This document shows, one piece after another, positions 22,172-33,253 of a DNA stretch of 64,000 nucleotides (position 1 is the stretch's first letter; the number at the start of each line of letters is the position of its first letter). This DNA comes from Haliclona indistincta (lineage: Eukaryota; Porifera; Demospongiae; Haplosclerida; Chalinidae). The notes beneath the pieces are model-generated. The model was not told where the DNA came from and did not search any database. It saw nothing but the letters and a program-made list of their open reading frames with translations. The DNA is taken from positions 9,037,899-9,101,898 of the forward strand of contig OZ024787.1 in assembly GCA_964017065.1 (NCBI GenBank). The letters are read 5' to 3'. Position numbers and translations under genes: made by a program.

Positions 22172-25100
22172 TCTCCCTCCCTCTCTCTCTCTCCCCTCTC
22201 TCACTACCTCTCACTTCTCTACCATTTCCTTCCCTCAGTCCTCTCATAGCGCTCAAAATGATCTCACCGAAAATCTGTGATAGGAACGAAAAAGTTGCCC
22301 TTCTAGCTTTAACGGTTAGCACCATCTTCAACACACACACACACACACACACCTCAAAAACAACAGATGAATAGCAAAAAAAGAGGTTCAAATTATTATT
22401 GTGAGCTATCCAAAAGCACCACACAGTGTTGTGGTTTATAATAATGCCTTTATTGATCTATTGTGTGTAAATGTTACACAAATAGTTGTATTGTAGTGTC
22501 TAGTGATCTGAATGATGTAGTGTGACTCTATAGTGAGGGATGGAGTTACCTGTACGTGTGTGTGGATCTCTAGAATCCATGCTGCTCTGTACGAGAGTAG
22601 AGTAAATACCATAGGAGTGGTATCTTTTGCGCATATTTATATTTCGCCAGCTGAGCAATTCGTGAAAATTGAACTTAGTCAATTTTAATTAGGTTGTTAC
22701 ATTACCAATGTGCTGCAAAGAATTCATAGTCGGTGTACACACCATAGCAGTAAAATTAATTTTAACAAGCAATATCTTGAGAATGTACTAGTCAGGTGTT
22801 TCAGCTTTGCAAAAGTCAATGCTACAGTGGTTTTATTACTTCTGGCAAGGGTAAAGCGTAAACCGTAGAGCGTAGACCGTAAAGCGTGGAGCATTAATGC
22901 GTTAAAATGTCATTATTCTCTGATCATGCTCCATTGTGTGAATAAATACCCAGTGATTTGACACATTAGTGACTGTAAGGTAACGCTTTACACACAAATC
23001 TTCCTTGCAAGAAGTAATAAAACTTCTGTAGTATAAGTTGAAAAAATTGGTTAGATGCCACAAAGTAAGTGGCATAGCCTTAACCATGTGTTGTATTTTG
23101 AAAGTCCGGAGACTTTTCTCGTCCTTATCGAGGGAGATGCTAACCTTCTCTCGGCTCATACAACACAACAGAGCTACTATTGGGAACCCTTATATGCCTG
23201 TGCATGGAATCCTGCTAACATTAGTGGGCTTTAATTGGGCTATGAATATAAATTAAGTTTGTTTCATAGTTGCTCGAAGCGTGTGTGAAGAACTGTGGAA
23301 AACCTTTTCATCAAGAACTTGGAAAATTTCGTTTTCTAAATGATCTCATTCGTCTTATCTCTCCAAAAGTAAGTGTCCTTCTACACTATAGACATGTTGC
23401 TGACTGACTCTACAACTGTGGTGGGTTACTGTTGAATTTAAATGTGCAATGCTTTGTTCTGAGGACTTTTGGGCACCTGCTCCTAGAAGCACGGTCAGCA
23501 CAGGAGTTGCATATCTTTGCCTCCCTGTAGATACCAGGAGTTGCATGTCTTTGCCTCCCTGTAGCTCCAGGAGTTGCATGTCTTTGCCTCCCTGTAGATA
23601 CATTGTGTTAATGATGTGTTGTGTGTTTCAGTACATGGGTAACGAGACCTCACCCAAAGTGAAGGGAAAGGTGCAGTCGCTACTCTACAGCTGGAAGATT
23701 GGACTACCTCACGAACCAAAGATCGCAGAAGCGTACGAGCTACTAAAGGAACAAGGTGTGTCTCCATTCTGTGATGAAGCACTGTACCTCAGGCACGATG
23801 TGTGTGCATATTATCTGTGTTTGCATGTACATAAATGTGCTGTATATACATCTACAGTGGAACCCCTCTTAGCGGACACCCTCTCTATAATGGACACTTA
23901 CTGAATCCCAAATATAACCCATATAATGTATAATAAACCCATGACCAGAGGACACCCTCTCTATAATGGACAATTTTGTTGGTTCCAATGGTGTCCGCCT
24001 GGTGTCCGCCTTAGAAAAGTTTCACTGTATACTTATGTTCTTCAGTTTATTTACTTGATTATTTATTCTCTTTTTGCGTGTTTGTTAAGGTTTGGTGTTT
24101 GATGAGAGTGTGCCGAGAGATATGACACTGGAAACACCTCCAGCTAAACCTGCCGTGAAGCTCAAGGAAGAACCCAAGCAATCCCGGGTGAGTGAGATGG
24201 CTCTGGTCCACTGATTGAATTAAAAGCACAACCAGACCTTGATTTAATAAGAACATGCTTTTCCCCTCCTCCTCAGATGTTGCGTAAATTACTTCAGAGT
24301 AAAAATCCAGAAGATCTAAGAGCTGCTAACAGATTGATCAGAGATATGGTCCGCAGGGTGAGTGAATCAATAGAGAGTATAGATTGTTTAAAAAACATTG
24401 ATAATGGATAAAACTTCAACATTTGTGTTTCAATAATCCTTTTTGTTGTCTAACAGGATGAGAAGAGAATGGATAATTTAAAGAAGCGTCTCGATGATCT
24501 GGAAACTATAGAGAACAATATAAAACTGCTCAATGACTTGCTATCCCAGTACAGCACTCACTCCTCCACAGAGGATGATAAGCAGCTTGTAAAAGTAAGC
24601 AGTGTGCCTTTTCACACGTCCATCGACCCACCCACTCGATCACTCTCTCACACACTCAGTCACTAACCTACCTACTGTACTCACCCACTCACTCACTCGC
24701 TCAGTCACTGACCCACCTACTGTACTCACTCACTCACTCACTCGATCACTCGCTCACACACTCAGTCACTGACCCACCTATTGTACTCACTCACTCACTC
24801 ACTCGATCACTCGCTCACACACTCAGTCACTGACCCACCTACTGTACTCACCCACTCTCATCTACCTGCACAAGCACACATTCTTTACTTTTATCAACAC
24901 TTTCCATTTCTTCCTTTACATAGGAGCTGTATGACACATTGAATACACAACGCCCTACTATTTTCAAGATGGCTAGTGAACTGAAAGCCAATGAGGAGGG
25001 CATGTCACAGATACTGGGTGTCAACGATAGTCTCATTAGAGTGATAGACTTTTACCAGAGAACAGTAGGAGAGAATGGACCAGCAGATCCGAGTGCATCC

Positions 25101-27456
25101 TCTACAGCGGCCGCTGTCTCCACTGCACCTGATGTGTCTTCTACGACTGAGAAAGTTGAGTCATCGGGCAATGCTGGTGATAGCGGCGCTACTGCTAGTG
25201 GTGATCTACTCATCGAGCTAGCTGATTTGAATTTTGGCAATCCTCCTGCTCCAACCGGGCTAGGCTCTGGTCTTGGTGATCTGAGCGGACTAGAAATCAC
25301 TAGTAGCAGCGGAGCAGGCTCGGCTGGTGCGGGTGACTTGAGTGGACTAGGTAGCACTACTGGATCAAGCAGTGTAGGCGGAGGGAGTGGGGTGAACCTG
25401 CTGGATGATCTTGGACTACCAGGTTAGTACGTGGGCATGTGAGAGGAGAGTGTTTGAGTACGAGTTTGTGTAAAGAGAGTAGTGTGTATTGTACTAATGT
25501 GCTCTTTACCAAGTGCTTCTCTGTTGTATGTGACTGATATTTGTTGTATGTGGTTTTATAGCTCTGCCATTTATTATTTTCTGTTATAGCTTTCCCTCCA
25601 ATGGCTATGAACTCAACAGTTCCAAATCAACTGGTGAGTCACGTTACATAACATTCATTATAGAATTTACTGAATATACTGCTTGATCTACATATGCATG
25701 CAATGGCTTCCTATGCTTTGTCATTCACTTGTGTCTCCTTCCTTCCTCCTCCTCTCTCTCCCCATCTCCCTCCCTCTGTCCCTCTCTCCCTCCCCCTCCA
25801 TTCCCCTCTCCCTCCCTTCCCCTCTCCCCCTCCCTCCCTTCCCCTCTCCCCCTCCCTTTCTCTTCCCCTCTCCCTCCCTCCCTCCCTTTCTCCCCCTCCC
25901 CTCCCCCTCTCTCCTCCCCCCTCCCCCTCTCTCCTCCTCCCTCTCCTCCTCTCCCCCTCCCCCTCTTCCCTCTAGCCTCCTCTCAACGTCATGGGTGGTT
26001 CTTCATCATCGTCTACCTCTTCCACTCCTCCATCTCAACAGAGGCCCTTCAATGTCCCCAGCCCGTCGCTACAGCGACCCCAATCCGGTCTAACTAGTCA
26101 AACAACTCCCAGCACTACCAATGACCTCTTGGCTGGTCTAGGATCACTCAACTTGACTCCTTCTCTGTCAGCATCCATAGCAGCTCCTACGCTGCTTACC
26201 TCACCCCCTCCCACATCAGCAGATCCTCTCAGTGTGCTGGATAACTTGACTGTAGCTTTGGAGACAATTCAACCAGGTGAGAGTGAAGACCTTTCTCATT
26301 CTACAATGAACCATTTGAAGCTAGAAGTTAAAGGATTGCATTATGCTATGCTAAACTTTTGTGTTTTTTGAATGCTTCTTCTCATATACCCCGTTCACAC
26401 TGCACGTTGGAGCCGAACCGAACCGTGCCACACTTTACGATCAAAGTCCGAACCGTGCTGGAAGCGGCCCACCTATGGTTGGGGTGCTGCGATGGTGCAG
26501 TTCAGTTCAGTTGTAGCTCAGTTCTGTTGCGTTCATACTGTCAGAGATTTGCAACCGAGCCGGCCTGGTTCAGTTCCGTTCTAGCGCGTAGTGTGAACGC
26601 GGTAATAGTTTGATAGCTCATTTTTTACATTTTTATACATGTAAGCACTGTTTGTATTGCTAAGTGCTCTCAAGATTAGTTTATGTAGCCATTGTGCTCA
26701 GCCAGGATTCCTGGCTCAACAGATATACACTTGTGACTTGTCTTGTACTGTGTTCTCTGCTTCACATCATACCTGATAAATAAATGATTGTATTATCCCA
26801 GGTAATCTACCTCCTCTACAACTGTTGGCTAAGAATGGACTCACCACATCTCTCCATTTTGCTAAGGTATGCCTCAATCTATCACCTGTATCACTCATGT
26901 CTATCACCTGTATCACTCGTGTCTTTCTCTCAGACCTGTCCAGCTCCTGGTGTAGCTGTCATGGTGGTCTCAACTATCAACACTAGTCCTTCTCCTGTTA
27001 GTAACTTTCAGCTACAGGTTGCTGTACCCAAGGTCAGTGAGCTTAACCTGATGTACATTCCGTGCTTGCAAATTTTACTGTCCGACCATTTTCCCAAACC
27101 ATCAAGTTTCGCCGCTTTCATCAGCAGCTCCATTTTATTGGTTCGTTTCTTTACAGGTGATGAGAATCAAGCTGCAGCCGCCCACTAGCACAGAGCTGAT
27201 GCCGTACAACCCTATACAACCTCCTTCCAATGTCTCACAGGTCATGATGTTAGTGAACCCTTCAAAAGTGAGACCAGATGAGAAACCACATCATGTACCT
27301 TCACTCACCCACTCACTCACTCACCACCCACTCACTCACCCACTTACATGTACTTACTCACTTACTCACTCACCACCCACTCACTCAAATTCTCTCATCC
27401 TTTCATCCCTTCTTCCCTCTCACTCACTCTTTTTCTCTCACTCTCTCTCATCCTCC

Positions 27457-27529
<73 letters not shown>

Positions 27530-27704
27530 TCCCTCTCTCTCTCCTCTCTCTCCTCTCTCTCCTCCCTCCCCCTTCCTCTCCCCTCTCTCTCTCCCTCCCC
27601 CTCTCTCTCAGACCAAGATTCGTCTAAGGTATCGTGTCAGCTACAATCACGGTGGTCTGGAGGTAGTTGAAATGGGAGAAGCGGCTGATTTCCCTTCTCT
27701 TTAG
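21268..27704 (+). CDS. GGA: GGA clathrin adaptor (ADP-ribosylation factor-binding protein)
   Basis: GGA proteins sort cargo at the trans-Golgi: VHS binds acidic-dileucine tails, GAT binds Arf-GTP, and the GAE ear binds accessory proteins. Fifteen exons: 21268-21295, 21407-21491, 22239-22314, 23270-23368, 23632-23755, 24090-24187, 24277-24357, 24457-24594, 24924-25422, 25590-25633, 25976-26276, 26802-26866, 26934-27032, 27157-27267, 27612-27704. They join in frame to 646 aa (human GGA1 639). VHS spans residues 1-~135 (KATNPKN, ALT, GKPFHQELGKFRFLNDLI, YSWKIGLP, KIAEAYELLK). GAT follows (ML.KLL.S..PEDLRAANRLI, ERMDNLKKRLDDLE-type helices). The Ser/Gly-rich hinge has clathrin-box-like LLIEL and LLDDL. 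The GAE ear ends the protein (VAVPKVMRIKLQPP, VSQVMMLVNPSK, IRLRYRVSYN). Introns 2, 10 and 14 have huge polypyrimidine tracts; others hold MITEs. Confidence 0.95.
21900..22200. repeat. (CT)n microsatellite in GGA intron 2
   Basis: About 300 bp of nearly pure CT on the coding strand, with three CCTCTCCCTCC-type interruptions that recur in order, so the run itself contains an internal duplication. It ends about 38 bp upstream of the exon 3 acceptor at 22238. Confidence 0.97.
22825..23028. mobile_element. MITE family 1, copy in GGA intron 3
   Basis: 204 bp with ends CAGTGGTTTTATTACTTCTG and its near-complement, flanked by TA (22823-22824, 23029-23030). The interior (GTAGAGCGTAGACCGTAAAG, GATCATGCTCCATTGTGTG) matches the 46967-47162 copy in an SDR intron. 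Confidence 0.9.
23500..23602. repeat. 33-34-bp tandem repeat, three copies (GGA intron 4)
   Basis: AGGAGTTGCAT.TCTTTGCCT units start near 23502, 23536 and 23569. Confidence 0.8.
23855..24027. mobile_element. Mariner/Tigger-like MITE (GGA intron 5)
   Basis: Ends are CAGTGGAACCCCTCTTAGCG and CGCCTTAGAAAAGTTTCACTG-like, flanked by TA on both sides. An internal GGACACC...CTCTATAATGGACA motif is repeated. This CAGTGGAACC...GGACACC end type is common to mariner/Tigger-class elements in animals. Confidence 0.75.
24652..24852. repeat. CTCA-rich minisatellite (GGA intron 8)
   Basis: Units of about 60-65 bp built on ACTCACTCACTC and CAGTCACTGACCCACCTA, three clear copies. Confidence 0.8.
25740..25970. 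repeat. C/T-only tract at the end of GGA intron 10
   Basis: About 230 bp of almost pure pyrimidine (CCCTCTCC-type) that runs into the exon 11 acceptor at 25975. The long Pro/Ser/Leu open frames here are artefacts. Confidence 0.95.
26387..26604. mobile_element. MITE in GGA intron 11
   Basis: The ends TACCCCGTTCACACTGC and its inverted counterpart (ending GTGTGAACGCGGTA) are flanked by a direct ATA triplet (26384-26386, 26605-26607). The interior has diverged subterminal repeats of the GAACCGAACC/GGTTCAGTTCC type. Confidence 0.7.
27298..27610. repeat. CTCA-rich and (CT)n tract at the end of GGA intron 14
   Basis: ACTCACTCACCC-type repeats (27298-27400) pass into ~200 bp of (CT)n that ends exactly in the exon 15 acceptor (27611). 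Confidence 0.95.
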
Positions 27705-28344
27705 TGACTTATTATCTCGCTTCCTCCTCTTCTCCTTTTCTCTTCGACTGGTTTGTATTAAGCAATGTTGTACAATAGCTGCATTGTTATTCCTGCATAG
27801 TGTGAGTGCTGCTACTATTATTATTTTGCTTCAACTTGTTCAATGACATGATGCTACGACACTTGTTGGTAGCAGTGTTCTCCTTAGAATTTCAAGTGGT
27901 GCAAATTGTCACATAAAAATAGCTGGTTGTGATAGTTATCTATTGATCTTTCAAAAAATGTTTTGATAGTAGACTCAGTGAGTATGACCATCAAAGGACA
28001 GTAGTCTTTGTTAGTAAGAAAACATTTTTGATGGTTTTGCTGTACTGTACACCACTTTATAGACTAATGAGAGCACTGCTACTACTTGTTAATTGGTATT
28101 GACATTTTCAATTTTTTAGTTTACAGCTGTTGTTGTTTGTGTACATTTTTTCATAAAATAACTAATAATAGTATTGTGTGTGTATGTATGTATGGAGACC
28201 CAGCAAGTTTTACTATTGAGACAAGACAATGAAAAACAGTCATCTGCAAGTTACAAAACTATAACTGAGTATGCAAAAACAGTCAATTGCATCAACTAGT
28301 GCCAAACGTGAACAATGCTCAGTCAAACTATGACTCCATGGCTG
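27705..28344. other. Convergent intergenic spacer (GGA and TRIM-NHL 3' ends)
   Basis: Holds both 3' untranslated regions. No other gene is seen. Confidence 0.5.
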
Positions 28345-30351
28345 TTAGTAAGGAGTGACGCCATAATCGTCGCTGATGTAAAGTGTGCCGTGATTGTCTG
28401 ATGTTATGTGGCGTGGATACCTGAAGCTGCTGCCATCACTATCACCAACGTATCCTTGAAACTTCCCGCTGCTATCAAACACACAGACTGTATTACTGCG
28501 CATTTCAGTGACGTACAGAATGTCTCTGTTGTCGATATGAACACCATAGGGACTTCTCAACATGTCTTCATTCTTGCTGTCTATCACGACTATGAGGTTT
28601 CCCTCGGGAGTGAACTTTTGAACTCTGTTGTTACCATGATCTGCTACATAGACCATGCCGTCACTGTCAATGGCTATTCCATATGGTTGTTTGAAGTAGC
28701 CAGGTTGAGTTCCTCTCTTGCCGAAGCAGTGTGAATAGCTGAGATCAGAATTGAGAACCTGAACACGATTGCTCTCTCTTTCAGTGACGAATATTTTTCC
28801 GGTTTGCGGATGAACGGCTATGGTCCATGGTTGTTTGAATTGTAGTGGTCGTGTTCCCTTTGAACCAACACTGGATACAAAAATTCCCTCCATTGTGAAT
28901 AGCTGTAGGCGGTGATTGGAAGAGTCAGCTACAATAATGTGCCCTTCTTGAGTCAACGACACACCTTCTGGGCTGAATAATTGGGATTCCCCTCTGCCTC
29001 GTTGCCCAATTTTTCTGATAACTCTTCTATCAGCTATGTTGATGACAGTGATGCTGTGCCGGCCCTCTTCAACCACGATAAGGTGACCTTTAGTGCAGAC
29101 GATGCCGCAAGGATCATACAGATTTTTAAAAGCTGGCTTGGGTTCTCGAAGAAGGACATTTGGATTGGAAATTGCTAGAACTGGAGATTGCTGAAATGGA
29201 AATAACTCGTCTGCTGGGGTGAAGATCGGATCATCGTCACACTCTGCTGGTCGGCTGCAATTCGCTAAGCTACCTAAATTGCTACACAAGTCGATGTTCC
29301 TCTTGAATATCACTCTCTTCTCTGCTGGTGGTTGGAACTCATTGTCTTGGACCTGCGAACAAACTGCCTTGATGCGTTTCATGAGGTGTTTCTTTGTCTG
29401 TAAGATCTCTTGATGGTTGCCGATTCTTAGCCCTTCTTCTGCAAAATCTTTGCAGCTATTCAAGCGACTGATGGAAATGTTAGCCTTGTCTTTGCAAGCG
29501 GACACTTTCTCAGAGTACTCGTTGATGACTTGCTCAAGCTCTATCATAAGATTTTTCTCTGACTCTTTCAATTTCTCTATTTGCTGTTGGACTGTGGTCT
29601 CGATCTCTTTCTTCACTTCTTGTACGTGCTCTAAAAATTGCTCTTCATGACTTTCCATGGTCTGTGTGGCTGTGGTGATGGTTGCTAGGATTTCATTGAC
29701 TTGCTGTAGTTTGTTCTCAATTTGTTGTCGATGTGTTGGAAGTGCTTCAGTGAGCCGTTGAGAGTAATGGCCGTTATGATGTCTGATGCAAAGCTGACAG
29801 ATAAGCTTGCTGCATGTGTCACAGTACACGTTCAATGGCTTGTTGTGCCTGGAACACTGCTTGATGGGATGCTCCTTGAGAGGAACTAGACTAGAGGTGA
29901 TGTCAACTACATCGGTCAAGCTCATTATCTGATGATTTATGAAGTCTCCCCACTGGTTGTGCATGTCGATACATGCTTGGCAGAGCAACTTGGCGCATTG
30001 CTTACAGTATCCACTGGCTTGTTCATTGTGGCAGTTATCGCAGAAGACTTCAAGCCCAACCATTTTCTGCAGCAAATCGTGAATCTCTAGGAAGTACTCG
30101 ATGAGAAAAGAAACTGGGAATTCCGCGGCTATGTCTTGCTGCACGATAACTTCCTGGGAACATACAGGACACGCGATCAAGCGAGTGCCCTCTTGGACCG
30201 TCACTGGGAAGCTAGCGATGCAATCGTGACAGAAGGAGTGTAGGCAGGACAATGTCCTGGGCTGAGTGTAGCGATTCTGACAGGCTTGACAAGTCACCTG
30301 TTGCTGGAGTCTTTGGAGAGCTTCGGAAGCTCGAGCTACACATTCCGCCAT
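28345..30351 (-). CDS. TRIM-NHL protein (RING, two B-boxes, coiled coil, NHL repeats)
   Basis: TRIM-NHL proteins are RING-type E3 ubiquitin ligases whose NHL propeller binds RNA or protein; animal relatives include TRIM2/3/32/71. The start at 30351 (MAECVARASEAL) is preferred because the frame upstream is low-complexity and not TRIM-like; it gives 668 aa in a single exon. The RING is at ~22-68 (CQAC...CLHSFCHDC...CPVC). B-box 1 is at ~100-140 (CDNC...CKQCAKLLCQAC) and B-box 2 at ~162-200 (CSRHNKPLNVYCDTCSKLICQLCIRHH). A Gln/Glu-rich coiled coil spans ~205-330 and about six NHL repeats cover 395-668 (GIAIDSDGMVYVADHGNNRV is typical). No filamin domain is seen between coil and propeller. The gene is head-to-head with SDR gene 1, 302 bp apart. 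Confidence 0.93.
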   Translation of the reverse strand: MAECVARASEALQRLQQQVTCQACQNRYTQPRTLSCLHSFCHDCIASFPVTVQEGTRLIACPVCSQEVIVQQDIAAEFPVSFLIEYFLEIHDLLQKMVGLEVFCDNCHNEQASGYCKQCAKLLCQACIDMHNQWGDFINHQIMSLTDVVDITSSLVPLKEHPIKQCSRHNKPLNVYCDTCSKLICQLCIRHHNGHYSQRLTEALPTHRQQIENKLQQVNEILATITTATQTMESHEEQFLEHVQEVKKEIETTVQQQIEKLKESEKNLMIELEQVINEYSEKVSACKDKANISISRLNSCKDFAEEGLRIGNHQEILQTKKHLMKRIKAVCSQVQDNEFQPPAEKRVIFKRNIDLCSNLGSLANCSRPAECDDDPIFTPADELFPFQQSPVLAISNPNVLLREPKPAFKNLYDPCGIVCTKGHLIVVEEGRHSITVINIADRRVIRKIGQRGRGESQLFSPEGVSLTQEGHIIVADSSNHRLQLFTMEGIFVSSVGSKGTRPLQFKQPWTIAVHPQTGKIFVTERESNRVQVLNSDLSYSHCFGKRGTQPGYFKQPYGIAIDSDGMVYVADHGNNRVQKFTPEGNLIVVIDSKNEDMLRSPYGVHIDNRDILYVTEMRSNTVCVFDSSGKFQGYVGDSDGSSFRYPRHITSDNHGTLYISDDYGVTPY

Positions 30352-30653
30352 TATTTTGTCAAATAATAGCCTGAGAGAAAAGACCAAGAGACTAAAGCGC
30401 AAGAGACTCGTTAGGCTGAAACGCCCCTTCCTTTCGCCCCTTTCTCTTAGTGACGTATGTACAATAATAGTTATTATAATTATGTGTAATTCTGTATAAT
30501 TAATTTTTATACAATAATAATTAATTTTCCGTTCCTGCATATAAACCGGCACACGAGGTTGTTTCGCCCAGCTTTGGGAGGCGAAGCGAGGCCAGCTACC
30601 TAGATATTGATAGAAGCAGTTGATGATCGAGACGTCAGTGACGATTGCATCCC

Positions 30654-32624
30654 ATGGGTCAGACTACGTCTGTGTATCCAATGGTAGACCTCAGTGGGAA
30701 AGTGATAGTGGTGACGGGCGGCAACACGGGTCTGGGCTATGCAACATCGAAAGCACTAGCAATCATGGGAGCCCACACTATCATTGCCAGCCGGTCAAGA
30801 GAGAGAGCTGAAGCAGTGAGTTTATGTGCAGATATCGATGAATTTCAGTAATGCAGTGCATGTGAATGTAGGCTGTAGCTCAGATGAAGGCAGAAATAGA
30901 AAAACAGTTTCCAGACAAGTCAGTCAGGATTGAGTGGATGATATTAGATCTGGGATCATTCCGCTCCACAAAAGACTTCACTGTGGCGTTCAAGGAAAGA
31001 AACTTACCACTACACGTGCTCATCAACAATGCTGCTGTGGCAATGCTGTTGAATGCACCACTGAGTGAGTTCAAAAGTTAGCATTAAGATAATGTATGCA
31101 CTTGTTTGCAGCTCACACTGTAGACGGTCATGAGATTCAGTTCCAAGTGAACCACCTCGGTCACATGCTACTAACATTAGAGCTGCTCCCAATCATTAGA
31201 GACACTGCTCGCAGCACTGGGGACGGCAGGATTGTGTTTGTCTCATCTAAAGGTCACGAGTCAGGTGTGTTTGATCCTGACAACTTAGAGGGACAGCAAT
31301 CTTATGGAGGATTAAAATTCTACTGTCACTCAAAGCTATATAATGTAGGCTTGGCTCACCACTTATCTGTTACATTAACTTTTATATTGCAGGTGATGAC
31401 AGCATTTTCACTGCAGAGAAGACTACAGAACAAAGGCATCACTGTTTCTGCCCTTCATCCTGGCTTTGTGAGTTGAAGCATACATGAGATACTATGCTCA
31501 TGTCACCTCAGTGGTTGTTAGTCAGGCGTGGCCTGACTATTCGCGTTTCATGTAATAGTCAGGAGACACTAGTACCATCGATCTGTATCTCTGCAACTAT
31601 AGTTGCAGAGCCAATCAGATTGCAGAACCGTTACGAAGAATGTAGTGATGATGTAATGTGGGCGTAACCTCGCGTGTACTCTCGAGTACTGAGTACTCTC
31701 GAGTACTAGATATGCCATCTGACGATTGTGGCGAGTCTCTCGATTGTGGCGAGTCTTCGATTATGGCGAGTCAGTGCTCCACAACCAAGGCAGACCACTG
31801 CCTTTGCTTCTGATTGCGAACGGACAGTGTCATCGCGGTTAGCCACGCCCACAAAAATTACATCCACGTTGCGTAATTACATTCCTCTACAACAGATCGA
31901 TGGTACTAGTGTCTCCTGACTATTACATGAAACGCGAATAGTCAGGCCACGCCTGACTAAGTGGTTGTGTCTCTGTTGCTAAAGGTTAAGACCACTCTGG
32001 GATCCCAGCCCACTGACTGTAGCATGAGAAAAGGATTGATATCTGCCATATGGTTTCTTATGTCTCGTGAGCTAGTTCTATAGTAATTTGAGACTTTAAT
32101 GTTTATAGAATTCATGTGAACACTTGATTTTTGCATGTTGGTTTCCAAGTACGCAATAAAGATTCTACTTATGTATTTTATTTTATTTTAGCACTCGCTA
32201 AAAATCCTGACAGTGGAGCAGCTACTCATATTAACTGCGCTGCTAATCCTGAACTGAATGGGAAAAAGATGGTATATTATGGGAACTGTGCTCCTGAAGA
32301 ATGCAGTGCCATTTCAAGGTCAGAATGACAGGCGGCTTGATGTCCAGACTATTAATTAAATTGTATCAAGTGCATTAGTGTCTCCATGCAGTGTTATTGG
32401 TTATTAATTTTGTTCCTGTTTAGTATAATAATACACATGCAATAGCCTATAGTATTATACTGAGGGAACTTTACTCTCTTCCTGTGTGTGTCTACAGGGA
32501 TGAGAAGCAACAAGAGCAGTTGTGGGAGATCAGTATCAACATGTTCAAGGAGTACGTGTCTCCTGAGGTGTTGCAGGAATATGGACCAGCCCTCCCTGCA
32601 CTCAGCCAGGAAAAACAGGGCTAG
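30654..32624 (+). CDS. SDR gene 1 (RDH/WWOX-like short-chain dehydrogenase)
   Basis: NAD(P)-dependent oxidoreductase of the classical SDR fold, nearest in motif to retinol-dehydrogenase/WWOX-type proteins; the substrate is unknown. Seven exons: 30654-30815, 30872-31064, 31112-31344, 31393-31467, 31985-32066, 32192-32318, 32498-32624 (332 aa). Cofactor motif TGGNTGLG; acidic LDLGSFRS stretch; NNAA in place of [20 protein letters not shown]; substrate Ser in VFVSS; active site Y-C-H-S-K in KFYCHSKLYN. The start MGQTTS fits N-myristoylation (Gly2, Ser6). The tail is shorter than in its paralogues and ends SQEKQG. Intron phases are 0,1,0,0,1,2, as in every member of the cluster. Intron 4 contains a 441-bp transposon. 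Confidence 0.9.
31519..31959. mobile_element. Mutator-like MITE in SDR1 intron 4
   Basis: 65-bp perfect terminal inverted repeats begin TAGTCAGGCGTGGCCTGACT and are flanked by the 9-bp direct repeat AGTGGTTGT (31510-31518 and 31960-31968). The pseudogene intron at 39317-39392 shows the unoccupied site (CTGGTTGTGTCTCTGTTGC). Long inverted ends plus a 9-bp duplication point to a Mutator-like family. The ends are themselves partly palindromic (AGTCAGG...CCTGACT). Confidence 0.92.
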
Positions 32625-32969
32625 AGGAGCAGAAGCAAGAGCTGAAAACTGAACAACAAGAGCTCGAGCAACTCTCAGCATAGGAGTACATCTACATGAT
32701 AATAATAGTATTATAACAAGAATATCAAGGGCCTGGATTATTAAAAGTTGAAGCCATTGTTTTACCCCACTTTTCAGTAGTTAAACAGGACTTGGGCAAC
32801 AGACTCGATTTAAGAGTTAGCATAATGCTTTATATAGCAGTCATGTGATTTGAATGATACCGTCAGCCATCATGGGAGTAACTAGTACACTCAGCTTTAG
32901 CAAGTTAACTAACGCACATGCAAAGTTAATACCACCTATAATTGATAACATTCTAGAAGCTAGGTAGAG

Positions 32970-32977
32970 TATATAAG
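32970..32977 (+). promoter_or_regulatory. TATA box and conserved promoter of SDR2
   Basis: TATATAAG lies ~285 bp upstream of the SDR2 ATG within a block (32930-33253) that is conserved upstream of SDR4 (40570-40903, TATA at 40608-40615). The block also holds a conserved AAAACCGCGCGTAAAATTAA run followed by GCGCACGTG (E-box type). The conservation extends through the 5' untranslated region. Confidence 0.5.
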
Positions 32978-33253
32978 TAGGTAGTTTTGTCTTTGTGTCT
33001 GTTATGTAAGTGTGCTCTGTAGTGATGAAAATTGAAGCGTGCTACCAAGAGTACTCTTGGTGCTACTGAAACTAGTCACAACGCAATTTTGAAATTTGAA
33101 AACCGCGCGTAAAATTAACTGCGCACGTGGGGGGCGGTGTTGATACAGTACAGCGGTCAGCATGCACAGTATATTACATGTATACAGTCAGCAGCAGCCA
33201 GGATTGGCCCAGGAATTAGATTTTTCTTCTTCGGTGTACAAATTTCTCTAGTT

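Noticed and set aside
21882..22424. Arg/Glu-rich open frames on the minus strand
   Set aside because: They are the reverse of the (CT)n tract in GGA intron 2.
25683..26097. Pro/Ser/Leu-rich open frames in GGA intron 10
   Set aside because: Pyrimidine-only tract; the real exon starts at 25976 in another frame for most of the stretch.
28408..29650. Plus-strand open frames opposite the TRIM-NHL gene
   Set aside because: They are antisense shadows of a well-supported coding sequence.
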